Assembly: GCA_036417435.1 (NCBI GenBank)
Contig: JAZAQT010000027.1
Span: 682,001 to 746,000 of the forward strand
Reading direction: 5' to 3'
DNA length: 64,000 nucleotides
Source: Inia geoffrensis
Lineage: Eukaryota > Chordata > Mammalia > Artiodactyla > Iniidae
Made by a program: the position numbers and the translations under genes. The notes below the pieces were generated by a model. It was not told the DNA's origin, searched no databases, and was given only the letters and a program-made list of their open reading frames with translations. Of the stretch, positions 12,768 to 24,359 are shown one piece after another (positions within the stretch are counted from its first letter, which is position 1; each line of letters begins with the position of its first letter).

Positions 12768-14951
12768 AGATTAGGGCATTGGTTAGGGTAGGGCATCGGA
12801 AGTGGGTCAGGTTTAGGGATGGGGTTAGGGTTAGGGTTAAGGAATGGGGAGGGATTAGGGTACAATTTAGGGTACGACAATGCTTAAGGTTTAGCGTACG
12901 TGTGAGGGCACGAGTTAGTGTTGGTGTCCTGGTTAAGATTAGGGCACGGGTGAGGGTAAGGCTTCGGGTGAGGGTCAGGGTTAGGATTCGGGTTAGGGTT
13001 AGGGTTAAGGAATGCAGAGGGATTAGGGTACAGCTTAGGGTACGACAGTGATTAAGGGTTAGCGTTCGTGTGAGGGCACAAGTTAGTGTTGGTGTCCTGG
13101 TTAAGATTAGGGCACTGGTGAGGGTAAGGTTTCGGGTGAGGGTCAGGGATAGAATTCGGGTTAGGGTTAGGGTTAGGGAATGGGGAGATATTAGGGCACA
13201 GTTTAGGGTACCACAACGCTTAAGGTTTAGCGTACGTGTGAGGTCACTAGTTAGTTTTAGTGTACTGCTTACGATTAGGGCAGAGGTGAGGGTAAGGCCT
13301 CGGAAGAGGGTCACGTTAAGTGTTAGGGTTAGGGTTAGGGTTAGGGAATGGGGATTGATTAGGGTACAGGTTAGGGTACGGCAATGGCTTAGGTTTGGCG
13401 TACGTTAGAGGGCATGGGTTAGTGTTGATGTACTGGTTAAAATTAGGACACGGGTGAGGGTAAAGTTTCGGGTGAGTGTCATGGTTAGGTTTCAGGTTAG
13501 GGTTAGGGTTAGGGAATGGAGAGGGATTAGGGTACAGGTTAGGGTACCGCTGCGGTTTAGTGTTATTGTACGTTTGAGGGCACGAGTTAGTCTTGGTGTC
13601 CTGGTTAAGATTAGGGCACGGGTGAGGGTAAGGCTTCGGGTGAGGGTCAGGGTTAGGATTCGGGTTAGGGTTAGGGTTAGGGAATGGAGAGGGATTAGGG
13701 TACAGGTTAGGGTACGACAATGCTTAAGGGTTAGCGTAAGTGTGAGGGCACGAGTTAGTGTTGGTGTACTGGTTAAGATTAGGGAACGGGTGAGGATAAG
13801 GCTTCGGGTGAGGGTCAGGGTTAGGATTCGGGTTAGGGTTAGGGTTAAGGAATGCAGAGGGATTAGGGTACAGCTTAGGGTACGACAGTGCTTAAGGGTT
13901 AGCGTTCGTGTGAGGGCAAGGGTTAGTGTTAGTGTCCTGGTTAAGATTAGGGCACTGGTGAGGGTAAGGCTTCAGGTGAGAGTCAGGGTTAGGATTCGGG
14001 TTAGGGTTAGGGTTAGGGAATGGGGAGAGATTAGGGTACAGTTTAGGGTACGACAACGATTAAGGGTTAGCGTACGTGTGAGGGCACAAGTTAGTGTTGG
14101 TGTCCTGGTTAAGATTAGGGCACGGGTGAGGGTAAGGTTTCGGGTGAGGTTCAGGGATAGAATTCGGGTTAGGGTTAGGGTTACGGAATGGGGAGATATT
14201 AGGGCACAGTTTAGGGTACCACAACGCTTAAGGTTTAGCGTACGTGTGAGGTCACTAGTTAGTTTTAGTGTACTGCTTACGATTAGGGCATGGGTGAGGG
14301 TAAGGCCTCGGAAGAGGGTCACGTTAAGGGTTAGGGTTAGGGTTAGGGTTAGGGAATGGGGATTGTTTAGGGTACAGGTTAGGGTACGGCAATGGCTTAG
14401 GGTTGGCGTACGTTAGAGGGTATGGGTTAGTGTTGATGTACTGGTTAAAATTATGACACAGGTGAGGGTAAAGTTTCGGGTGAGTGTCATGGTTAGGTTT
14501 CAGGTTAGGGTTAGGGTTAGGGAATGGAGAGGGATTAGGGTACAGGTTAGGGTACCGCTGCGGTTTAGTGTTAGCGTACGTTTGAGGGCACGAGTTAGAC
14601 TTGGTGTCCTGGTTAAGATTAGGGCACGGGTGAGGGTAAGGCTTCGGGTGAGGGTCAGGGTTAGGATTCGGGTTAGGGTTAGGGTTAGGGAATGGAGAGG
14701 GATTAGGGTACAGGTTAGGGTACGACAATGCTTAAGGGTTAGCGTAAGTGTGAGGGCACGAGTTAGTGTTGGTGTACTGGTTAAGACAACGGCACCGATG
14801 AGGGTAAGGCCTCGGAAAAGGGTCACGTTCAGGGTTTCGCTTAGGGTTAGGGTTAGGGAATGGGGAGGGATTAGGGCACAGGATAGGGTACGACAATGCT
14901 TAAGGGTTAGCGTACGTTTGAGGGCATGAGTTAGTGTTTGTGTCCTGGTTA
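12768..14951 (+). repeat. Compound HOR, 13 monomers, fourth copy
   Basis: The same layout as 9240-11423, shifted by 3,528 bp. The B/C hybrid is at 12936 and the G-to-B skip at 13776. Confidence 0.9.
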
Positions 14952-16295
14952 AGATTAGGGCATTGGTTAGGGTAGGGCATCGGAAGTGGGTCAGGTTTAG
15001 GGATGGGGTTAGGGTTAGGGTTAAGGAATGGGGAGGGATTAGGGTACAATGTAGGGTACGACAACGCTTAAGATTTAGCGTACGTGTGAGGGCACGAGTT
15101 AGTGTTGGTGTCCTGGTTAAGATTAGGGAACGGGTGAGTATAAGGCTTCGGGTGAGGGTCAGGGTTAGGATTCGGGTTAGGGTTAGGGTTAAGGAATGCA
15201 GAGGGATTAGGGTACAGCTTAGGGTACGACAGTGCTTAAGGGTTAGCGTTCGTGTGAGGGCAAGGGTTAGTGTTAGTGTCCTGGTTAAGATTAGGGCACT
15301 GGTGAGGGTAAGGCTTCAGGTGAGAGTCAGGGTTAGGATTCGGGTTAGGGTTAGGGTTAGGGAATGGGGAGAGATTAGGGTACAGTTTAGGGTACGACAA
15401 CGATTAAGGGTTAGCGTACGTGTGAGGGCACAAGTTAGTGTTGGTGTCCTGGTTAAGATTAGGGCACGGGTGAGGGTAAGGTTTCGGGTGAGGTTCAGGG
15501 ATAGAATTCGGGTTAGGGTTAGGGTTACGGAATGGGGAGATATTAGGGCACAGTTTAGGGTACCACAACGCTTAAGGTTTAGCGTACGTGTGAGGTCACT
15601 AGTTAGTGTTAGTGTACTGCTTACGATTAGGGCACGGGTGAGGGTAAGGCCTCGGAAGAGGGTCAAGTTAAGGGTTAGGGTTAGGGTTAGGGTTAGGGAA
15701 TGGGGATTGATTAGGGTACAGGTTAGGGTACGGCAATGGCTTAGGGTTGGCGTACGTTAGAGGGCATGGGTTAGTGTTGATGTACTGGTTAAAATTAGGA
15801 CACGGGTGAGGGTAAAGTTTCGGGTGAGAGTCATGGTTAGGTTTCAGGTTAGGGTTAGGGTTAGGGAATGGAGAGGGATTAGGGTACAGGTTAGGGTACC
15901 GCTGCGGTTTAGTGTTAGCGTACGTTTGAGGGCACGAGTTAGTCTTGGTGTCCTGGTTAAGATTAGGGCACGGGTGAGGGTAAGGCTTCGGGTGAGGGTC
16001 AGGGTTAGGATTCGGGTTAGGGTTAGGGTTAGGGAATGGAGAGGGATTAGGATACAGGTTAGGGTACGACAATGCTTAAGGGTTAGCGTAAGTGTGAGGG
16101 CACGAGTTAGTGTTGGTGTACTGGTTAAGACAACGGCACCGATGAGGGTAAGCCCTCGGAAAAGGGTCACGTTCAGGGTTTCGCTTAGGGTTAGGGTTAG
16201 GGAATGGGGAGGGATTAAGGTACAGGATAGGGTACGACAATGCTTAAGGGTTAGCGTACGTTTGAGGGCATGAGTTAGTGTTTGTGTCCTGGTTA
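14952..16295 (+). repeat. Complete HOR A-H
   Basis: A regular unit that closes the second 21-monomer super-repeat. H has the agccctcgg subtype. Confidence 0.92.
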
Positions 16296-17471
16296 AGATT
16301 AGGGCATTGGTTAGGGTAGGGCATCGGAAGTGGGTCAGGTTTAGGGATGGTGTTAGGGTTAGGGTTAAGGAATGGGGAGGGATTAGGGTACAATTTAGGG
16401 TACGACAATGCTTAAGGTTTAGCGTACGTGTGAGGGCAGGAGTTAATGTTGGTGTCCTGGTTAAGATTAGGGCACGGGTGAGGGTAAGGCTTCGGGTGAG
16501 GGTCAGGGTTAGGATTCGGGTTAGGGTTAGGGTTAAGGAATGCAGAGGGATTAGGGTACAGCTTAGGGTACGACAGTGATTAAGGGTTAGCGTTCGTGTG
16601 AGGGCACAAGTTAGTGTTGGTGTCCTGGTTAAGATTAGGGCACGGGTGAGGGTAAGGTTTCGGGTGAGGGTCAGGGATAGAATTCGGGTTAGGGTTAGGG
16701 TTAGGGAATGGGGAGATATTAGGGCACAGTTTAGGGTACCACAACGCTTAAGGTTTAGCGTACGTGTGAGGTCACTAGTTAGTTTTAGTGTACTGCTTAC
16801 GATTAGGGCACAGGTGAGGGTAAGGCCTCGGAAGAGGGTCACGTTAAGGGTAAGGGTTAGGGTTAGGGTTAGGGAATGGGGATTGATTAGTGTACAGGTT
16901 AGGGTACGGCAATGGCTTAGGTTTGGCGTACGTTAGAGGGCATGGGTTAGTGTTGATGTACTGGTTAAAATTAGGACACGGGTGAGGGTAAAGTTTCGGG
17001 TGAGTGTCATGGTTAGGTTTCAGGTTAGGGTTAGGGTTAGGGAATGGAGAGGGATTAGGGTACAGGTTAGGGTACCGCTGCGGTTTAGTGTTATTGTACG
17101 TTTGAGGGCACGAGTTAGTCTTGGTGTCCTGGTTAATATTAGGGCACGGGTGAGGGTAAGGCTTCGGGTGAGGGTCAGGGTTAGGATTCGGGTTAGGGTT
17201 AGGGTTAGGGAATGGAGAGGGATTAGGGTACAGGTTAGGGTACGACAATGCTTAAGGGTTAGCGTAAGTGTGAGGGCACGAGTTAGTGTTGGTGTACTGG
17301 TTAAGACAACGGCACCGATGAGGGTAAGGCCTCGGAAAAGGGTCACGTTCAGGGTTTCGCTTAGGGTTAGGGTTAGGGAATGGGGAGGGATTAGGGCACA
17401 GGATAGGGTACGACAATGCTTAAGGGTTAGCGTACGTTTGAGGGCATGAGTTAGTGTTTGTGTCCTGGTTA
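16296..17471 (+). repeat. HOR variant, 7 monomers: A-B/C-D-E-F-G-H
   Basis: Carries the B/C hybrid (16464) without the G-to-B skip, so it is a simple one-monomer loss. Confidence 0.9.
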
Positions 17472-18983
17472 AGATTAGGGCATTGGTTAGGGTAGGGCAT
17501 AGGAAGTGGGTCAGGTTTAGGGATGGGGTTAGGGTTAGGGTTAAGGAATGGGGAGGGATTAGGGTACAATTTAGGGTACGACAACGCTTAAGATTTAGCG
17601 TACGTGTAAGGGCACGAGTTAGTGTTGGTGTCCTGGTTAAGATTAGGGAACGGGTGAGGATAAGGCTTCGGGTGAGGGTCAGGGTTAGGATTCGGGTTAG
17701 GGTTAGGGTTAAGGAATGCAGAGGGATTAGGGTACAGCTTAGGGTACGACAGTGCTTAAGGGTTAGCGTTCGTGTGAGGGCAAGTGTTAGTGTTAGTGTC
17801 CTGGTTAAGATTAGGGCACGGGTGAGGGTAAGGCTTCAGGTGAGGGTCAGGGTTAGGATTCGGGTTAGGGTTAGGGTTAAGGAATGCAGAGGGATTAGGG
17901 TACAGCTTAGGGTATGACAGTGCTTAAGGGTTAGCGTTCGTGTGAGGGCAAGGGTTAGTGTTAGTGTCCTGGTTAAGATTAGGGCACGGGTGAGGGTAAG
18001 GCTTCAGGTGAGAGTCAGGGTTAGGATTCGGGTTAGGGTTAGGGTTAGGGAATGGGGAGAGATTAGGGTACAGTTTAGGGTACGACAACGATTAAGGGTT
18101 AGCGTACGTGTGAGGGCACAAGTTAGTGTTGGTGTCCTGGTTAAGATTAGGGCACGGGTGAGGGTAAGGTTTCGGGTGAGGTTCAGGGATAGAATTCGGG
18201 TTAGGGTTAGGGTTACGGAATGGGGAGATATTAGGGCACAGTTTAGGGTACCACAACGCTTAAGGTTTAGCGTACGTGTGAGGTCACTAGTTAGAGTTAG
18301 TGTACTGCTTACGATTAGGGCACGGGTGAGGGTAAGGCCTCGGAAGAGGGTCACGTTAAGGGTTAGGGTTAGGGTTAGGGTTAGGGAATGGGGATTGATT
18401 AGGGTACAGGTTAGGGTACGGCAATGGCTTAGGGTTGGCGTACGTTAGAGGGCATGGGTTAGTGTTGATGTACTGGTTAAAATTAGGACACGGGTGAGGG
18501 TAAAGTTTCGGGTGAGTGTCATGGTTAGGTTTCAGGTTAGGGTTAGGGTTAGGGAATGGAGAGGGATTGGGGTACAGGTTAGGGTACCGCTGCGGTTTAG
18601 TGTTAGCGTACGTTTGAGGGCACGAGTTAGTCTTGGTGTCCTGGTTAAGATTAGGGCACGGGTGAGGGTAAGGCTTCGGGTGAGGGTCAGGGTTAGGATT
18701 CGGGTTAGGGTTGGGGTTAGGGAATGGAGAGGGATTAGGGTACAGGTTAGGGCACGACAATGCTTAAGGGTTAGCGTAAGTGTGAGGGCACGAGTTAGTG
18801 TTGGTGTACTGGTTAAGACAACGGCACCGATGAGGGTAAGCCCTCGGAAAAGGGTCACGTTCAGGGTTTCGCTTAGGGTTAGGGTTAGGGAATGGGGAGG
18901 GATTAGGGTACAGGATAGGGTACGACAATGCTTAAGGGTTAGCGTACGTTTGAGGGCATGAGTTAGTGTTTGTGTCCTGGTTA
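17472..18983 (+). repeat. HOR variant, 9 monomers: A-B-C/B-C-D-E-F-G-H
   Basis: One monomer longer than normal because a C/B hybrid is inserted between B and C. Confidence 0.9.
17808..17975 (+). repeat. C/B hybrid monomer (gain product)
   Basis: The head is C (gcttcaggtgagg) and the part after the core is B (ttaaggaatgcagagg, cagtgctt, gcgttcgtg). The switch lies in the TTAGGG core, about 17855-17880. This is the gain direction of B-C unequal exchange, but its breakpoint differs from that of the B/C hybrids, so it is not their exact reciprocal. Confidence 0.8.
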
Positions 18984-19991
18984 AGATTAGGGCATTGGTT
19001 AGGGTAGGGCATCGGAAGTGGATCAGGTTTAGGGATGGGGTTAGGGTTAGGGTTAAGGAATGGGGAGGGATTAGGGTACAATTTAGGGTACGACAATGCT
19101 TAAGGTTTAGCGTACGTGTGAGGGCACGAGTTAGTGTTGGTGTCCTGGTTAAGATTAGGGCACGGGTGAGGGTAAGGCTTCGGGTGAGGGTCAGGGATAG
19201 AATTCGGGTTAGGGTTAGGGTTAGGGAATGGGGAGATATTAGGGCACAGTTTAGGGTACCACAACGCTTAAGGTTTAGCGTACGTGTGAGGTCACTAGTT
19301 AGTTTTAGTGTACTGCTTACGATTAGGGCACAGGTGAGGGTAAGGCCTCGGAAGAGGGTCATGTTAAGGGATAGGGTTAGGGTTAGGGTTAGGGAATGGG
19401 GATTAATTAGGGTACAGGTTAGGGTACGGCAATGGCTTAGGTTTGGCGTACGTTAGAGGGCATGGGTTAGTGTTGATGTACTGGTTAAAATTAGGACACG
19501 GTTGAGGGTAAAGTTTCGGGTGAGTGTCATGGTTAGGTTTCAGGTTAGGGTTAGGGTTAGGGAATGGAGAGGGATTAGGGTACAGGTTAGGGTACCGCTG
19601 CGGTTTAGTGTTATTGTACGTTTGAGGGCACGAGTTAGTCTTGGTGTCCTGGTTAATATTAGGGCACGGGTGAGGGTAATGCTTCGGGTGAGTGTCAGGG
19701 TTAGGATTCGGGTTAGGGTTAGGGTTAGGGAATGGAGAGGGATTAGGGTACAGGTTAGGGTACGACAATGCTTAAGGGTTAGCGTAAGTGTGAGGGCACA
19801 AGTTAGTGTTGGTGTACTGGTTAAGACAAGGGCACCGATGAGGGTAAGGCCTCGGAAGAGGGTCACGTTCAGGGTTTCGCTTAGGGTTAGGGTTAGGGAA
19901 TGGGGAGGGATTAGGGTACAGGATAGGGTACGACAATGCTTAAGGGTTAGCGTACGTTTGAGGGCATGAGTTAGTGTTTGTGTACTGGTTA
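18984..19991 (+). repeat. HOR variant, 6 monomers: A-B/D-E-F-G-H
   Basis: Among the shortest repeat units in the window. Two monomers are lost through the B/D hybrid at 19152. Confidence 0.88.
19152..19319 (+). repeat. B/D hybrid monomer
   Basis: Begins gcttcgggtgagggtcag (B) and becomes D at gatagaattcggg, keeping D to its tail. The switch is about 19176-19195, before the core. Confidence 0.75.
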
Positions 19992-21335
19992 AGATTAGGG
20001 CATTGGTTAGGGTAGGGCATCGGAAGTGGGTCAGGTTTAGGGATGGGGTTAGGGTTAGGGTTAAGGAATGGGGAGGGATTAGGGTACAATTTAGGGTACG
20101 ACAACGCTTAAGGTTTAGCGTACGTGTGAGGGCACGACTTAGTGTTGGTGTACTGGTTAAGATTAGGGCACGGGTGAGGGTCAAGCTTCGGGTGAGGGTC
20201 AGGGCTAGGATTCGGGTTAGGGTTAGGTTTAAGGAATGCAGAGGGATTAGGGTACAGCTTAGGGTACGACAGTGCTTAAGGGTTAGCGTTCGTGTGAGGG
20301 CAAGTGTTAGTGTTAGTGTCCTGGTTAAGATTAGGGCACGGGTGAGGGTAAGGCTTCAGGTGAGGGTCAGGGTTAGGATTCGGGTTAGGGTTAGGGTTAG
20401 GGAATGGGGAGGGATTAGGGTACAGTTTAGGGTACGACAACGATTAAGGGTTAGCGTACGTGTGAGGGCACAAGTTAGTTTTGGTGTCCTGGTTAAGATT
20501 AGGTCACGGGTGCGGGTAAGGTTTCGGGTGAGGGTCAGGGATAGAATTCGGGTTAGGGTTAGGGTTAGGGAATGGGGAGATATTAGGGCACAGTTTAGGG
20601 TACCACAACGCTTAAGGTTTAGCGTACGTGTGAGGTCACTAGTTAGTGTTAGTGTACTGCTTACGATTAGGGCACGGGTGTGGGTAAGGCCTCGGAAGAG
20701 GGTCACGTTAAGGGTTAGGGTTAGGGTTAGGGTTAGGGAATGGGGATTGATTAGGGTACAGGTTAGGGTACGGCAATGGCTTAGGGTTGGCGTACGTTAG
20801 AGGGCATGGGTTAGTGTTGATGTACTGGTTAAAATTAGGACACGGGTGAGGGTAAAGTTTCGGGTGAGTGTCATGGTTAGGTTTCAGGTTAGGGTTAGGG
20901 TTAGGGAATGGAGAGGGATTAGGGTACAGGTTAGGGTACCGCTGCGGTTTAGTGTTAGCGTACGTTTGAGGGCACGAGTTAGTCTTGGTGTCCTGGTTAA
21001 GATTAGGGCACGGGTGAGGGTAAGGCTTCGGGTGAGGGTCAGGGTTAGGATTCGGGTTAGGGTTAGGGTTAGGGAATGGAGAGGGATTAGGGTACAGGTT
21101 AGGGTACGACAATGCTTAAGGGTTAGCGTAAGTGTGAGGGCACGAGTTAGTGTTGGTGTACTGGTTAAGACAACGGCACCGATGAGGGTAAGGCCACGGA
21201 AAAGTGTAAGGTTCAGGGTTTCCCTTAGGGTTAGGGTTAGGGAATGCGGAGGGATTAGGGTACAGGATAGGGTACGACAAAGCTTAAGGGTTAACGTACG
21301 TTTGACGGCATTATTTAGTGTTTGTGTCCTGGTTA
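19992..21335 (+). repeat. Complete HOR A-H, first with H haplotype II
   Basis: H at 21168 has ccacgg, tttccc and gcggagg, and the first HindIII-type acaaagctt. It is followed by a haplotype II A at 21336. This marks the change from the homogeneous left domain to the mixed middle domain. Confidence 0.92.
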
Positions 21336-22657
21336 AGATTAGGGCATTGGTTAGGGTAGGGCATCGGAAGTGGGTCAGGATTAGGTTTGGGGTTAGGGTT
21401 AGGGTTAAGGAATGGGGAGGGATTAGGGTACAATTTAGGGTACGACAACGCTTAAGGTTTAGCTTACGTGTGAGGGCACGAGTTAGTGTTGGTGTCCTGG
21501 TTAAGATTAGGGCACGGGTGAGGGTAAGGCTTCGGGTGAGGGTCAGGGTTAGGATTCGGGTTAGGGTTAGGGTTAAGGAATGCAGAGGGATTAGGGTACA
21601 GCTTAGTGTACGACAGAGCTTAAGGGTTAGCATTCGTGTGAGGGCAAGGGTTAGTGTTAGTGTCCTGGTTAAGATTAGGGCACGGGTGAGGGTAAGGCTT
21701 CAGGTGAGGGTCAGGGTTAGGATTCGGGTTAGGGTTAGGGTTAGGGAATGGGGAGGGATTAGGGTACAGTTTAGGGTACGACAACGATTAAGGGTTAGCG
21801 TACGTGTGAGGGCACAAGTTAGTGTTGGTGTCCTGGTTAAGATTAGGGCACGGGTGAGGGTAAGGTTTCGGGTGAGGGTCAGGGATAGAATTCGGGTTAG
21901 GGTTAGGGTTAGGGAATGGGGAGATATTAGGGCACAGTTTAGGGTACCACAACGCTTAAGGTTTAGCGTACGTGTGAGGTCACTAGTTAGTGTTAGTGTA
22001 CTGCTTACGATTAGGGCACGGGTGAGGGTAAGGCCTCGGAAGAGGGTCACGTTAAGGGTTAGGGTTAGGGTTAGGTTTAGGGAATGGGGATTGATTAGGG
22101 TACAGGTTAGGGTACGGCAATGGCTTAGGGTTGTCGTACGTTACAGGGCATGGGTTAGTGTTGATGTACTGGTTAAAATTAGTACACGGGTGAGGGTAAA
22201 GTTTCGGGTGAGTGTCATGGTTAGGTTTCAGGTTAGGGTTAGGGTTAGGGAATGGAGAGGGATTAGGGTACAGGTTAGGGTACCGCTGCGATTTAGTGTT
22301 AGCGTACGTTTGAGGGCACGAGTTAGTCTTGGTGTCCTGGTTAAGATTAGGGCACGGGTGAGGGTAAGGCTTCGGGTGAGGGTCAGGGTTAGGATTCGGC
22401 TTAGGGTTAGGGTTAGGGAATGGAGAGGGATTAGGGTACAGGTTAGGGTACGACAATGCTTAAGGGTTAGCGTAAGTGTGAGGGCACGAGTTAGTGTTGG
22501 TGTACTGGTTAAGACAAGGGCACCGATTAGGGTAAGGCCTCGGAAAAGGGTCACGTTCAGGGTTTCGCTTAGGGTTAGGGTTAGGGAATGGGGAGGGATT
22601 AGGGTACAGGATAGGGTACGACAATGCTTAAGGGTTAGCGTACGTTTGAGGGCATGA
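20846..22657 (+). other. Longest open Val-Arg frame (603 codons), not called a gene
   Basis: The GTT-AGG frame of the repeat stays open here because E at 22008 has ttacagg where the usual stop is cgttagagg, and because H at 21168 has gcattat instead of gcatgag. The translation is a degenerate Val-Arg repeat with no domain, signal peptide or proper start. It runs through ten complete monomers with no change in base composition. I regard it as a by-product of the satellite. The only biological reading I would entertain is repeat-associated translation of a telomeric-repeat RNA. Confidence 0.15.
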
Positions 22658-22679
22658 GTTAGTGTTTGTGTACTTGTTA
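21336..22679 (+). repeat. Complete HOR A-H with a mutated E stop
   Basis: E has gtcgtacgttacagg instead of cgttagagg, F begins aaattagtacacgg, and G has gattcggcttagg. All three recur together at 34905-35180. Confidence 0.92.
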
Positions 22680-23855
22680 AGATTAGGGCATTGGTTAGGG
22701 TAGGGCATCGGAAGTGGGTCAGGTTTAGGGATGGGGTTAGGGTTAGGGTTAAGGAATGGGGAGGGATTAGGGTACAATTTAGGGTACGACAGCGCTTAAG
22801 GTTTAGCGTACGTGTGAGGGCACGACTTAGTGTTGGTGTCCTGGTTAAGATTAGGGCACGGGTGAGGGTAAGGCTTCGGGTGAGGGTCAGGGTTAGGATT
22901 CGGGTTAGGGTTAGGGTTAAGGAATGCAGAGGGATTAGGGTACAGCTTAGGGTACGACAGTGCTTAAGGGTTAGCGTTCGTGTGAGGGCAAGGGTTAGTG
23001 TTAGTGTCCTGGTTAAGATTAGGGCACGGGTGAGGGTAAGGCTTCAGGTGAGGGTCAGGGTTAGGATTCGGGTTAGGGTTAGGGTTAGGGAATGGGGAGG
23101 GATTAGGGTACAGTTTAGGGTACGACAACGATTAAGGGTTAGCGTACGTGTGAGGGCACAAGTTAGTGTTGGTGTCCTGGTTAAGATTAGGGCACGGGTG
23201 CGGGTAAGGTTTCGGGTGAGGGTCAGGGATAGAATTCGGGTTAGGGTTAGGGTTAGGGAATGGGGAGATATTAGGGCACAGTTTAGGGTACCACAACGCT
23301 TAAGGTTTAGCATACGTGTGAGGTCACTAGTGAGTGTTAGTGTACTGCTTACGATTAGGGCACGGGTGAGGGTAAGGCCTCGGAAGAGGGTCACGTTAAG
23401 GGTTAGGGTTAGGGTTAGGGTTAGGGAATGGGGATTGATTAGGGTACAGGTTAGGGTACGGCAATGGCTTAGGGTTGGCGTACGTTAGAGGGCATGGGTT
23501 AGTGTTGATGTACTGGTTAAAATTAGGACACGGGTGAGGGTAAAGTTTCGGGTGAGTGTCATGGTTAGGTTTCAGGTTAGGGTTAGGGTTAGGGAATGGA
23601 GAGGGATTAGGGTACAGGTTAGGGTACCGCTGCGGTTTAGTGTTAGCGTACGTTAGAGGGCACGAGTTAGTCTTGGTGTCCTGGTTAAGATTAGGGCACG
23701 GGTGAGGGTAAGGCTTCGGGTGAGGGTCAGGGTTAGGATTCGGGTTAGGGTTAGGGTTAGGGAATGGAGAGGGATTAGGGTACAGGTTAGGGTACGACAA
23801 TGCTTAAGGGTTAGCGTAAGTGTGAGGGCACGAGTTAGTGTTGGTGTACTGGTTA

Positions 23856-24023
23856 AGACAACGGCACCGATGAGGGTAAGGCCACGGAAAAGGGTAACGT
23901 TCAGGGTTTCGCTTAGGGTTAGTGTTAGGGAATGGGGAGGGATTAGGGTACAGGATAGGGTACGACAAAGCTTAAGGTTTAGCGTACGTGTGAGGGCACG
24001 AGTTAGTGTTGGTATCCTGGTTA
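23856..24023 (+). repeat. H/A hybrid monomer
   Basis: H through acaaagctt, then the A tail gtttagcgtacgtgtgaggg. The switch is near 23965-23975. Confidence 0.78.
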
Positions 24024-24191
24024 AGATTAGGGTACGGGTGAGGGTAAGGCTTCGGGTGAGGGTCAGGGTTAGGATTCGGGTTAGGGTTAAGGTTAGGGAA
24101 TGGAGAGGGATTAGGGTACAGGTTAGGGTACGACAATGCTTAAGGGTTAGCGTAAGTGTGAGGGCACGAGTTAGTGTTGGTGTACTGGTTA
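24024..24191 (+). repeat. B/G hybrid monomer
   Basis: The head has the B subtype gggtacgggtgagg. After the core it is G (ggagagggatt, gacaatgctt, gcgtaagtg). The switch lies in the core, about 24070-24098. Since B and G heads differ little, a mutated G is possible. Confidence 0.65.
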
Positions 24192-24359
24192 AGACAACGG
24201 CACCGATGAGGGTAAGGCCACGGAAAAGGGTAACGTTCAGGGTTTCCCTTAGGGTTAGGGTTAGGGAATGCGGAGGGATTAGGGTACAGGATAGGGTACG
24301 ACAAAGCTTAAGGGTTAACGTACGTTTGACGGCATGAGTTAGTTTTTGTGTCCTGGTTA

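Larger units (their letters stand above)
9240..16295 (+). repeat. Left super-repeat: two copies of a 21-monomer (3,528-bp) unit
   Basis: 9240-12767 and 12768-16295 have the same 13 + 8 monomer order, the same B/C hybrid and the same G-to-B skip. They share private changes at matching offsets (for example gttaagtgttaggg at 9792 and 13320). Confidence 0.88.
22680..24359 (+). repeat. HOR variant, 10 monomers: A-B-C-D-E-F-G-H/A-B/G-H
   Basis: A normal A-to-G run is followed by two hybrids and then a second H. The net gain is two monomers. Confidence 0.87.

Noticed and set aside
20846..22657. 603-codon open frame on the + strand, and the many 155-320-codon Val-Arg frames
   Set aside because: The translation is only the GTT-AGG repeat read in frame. 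It has no conserved domain, no consistent ATG start, no flanking change in composition, and the same frames recur in each HOR. They end at fixed repeat positions in E and H.
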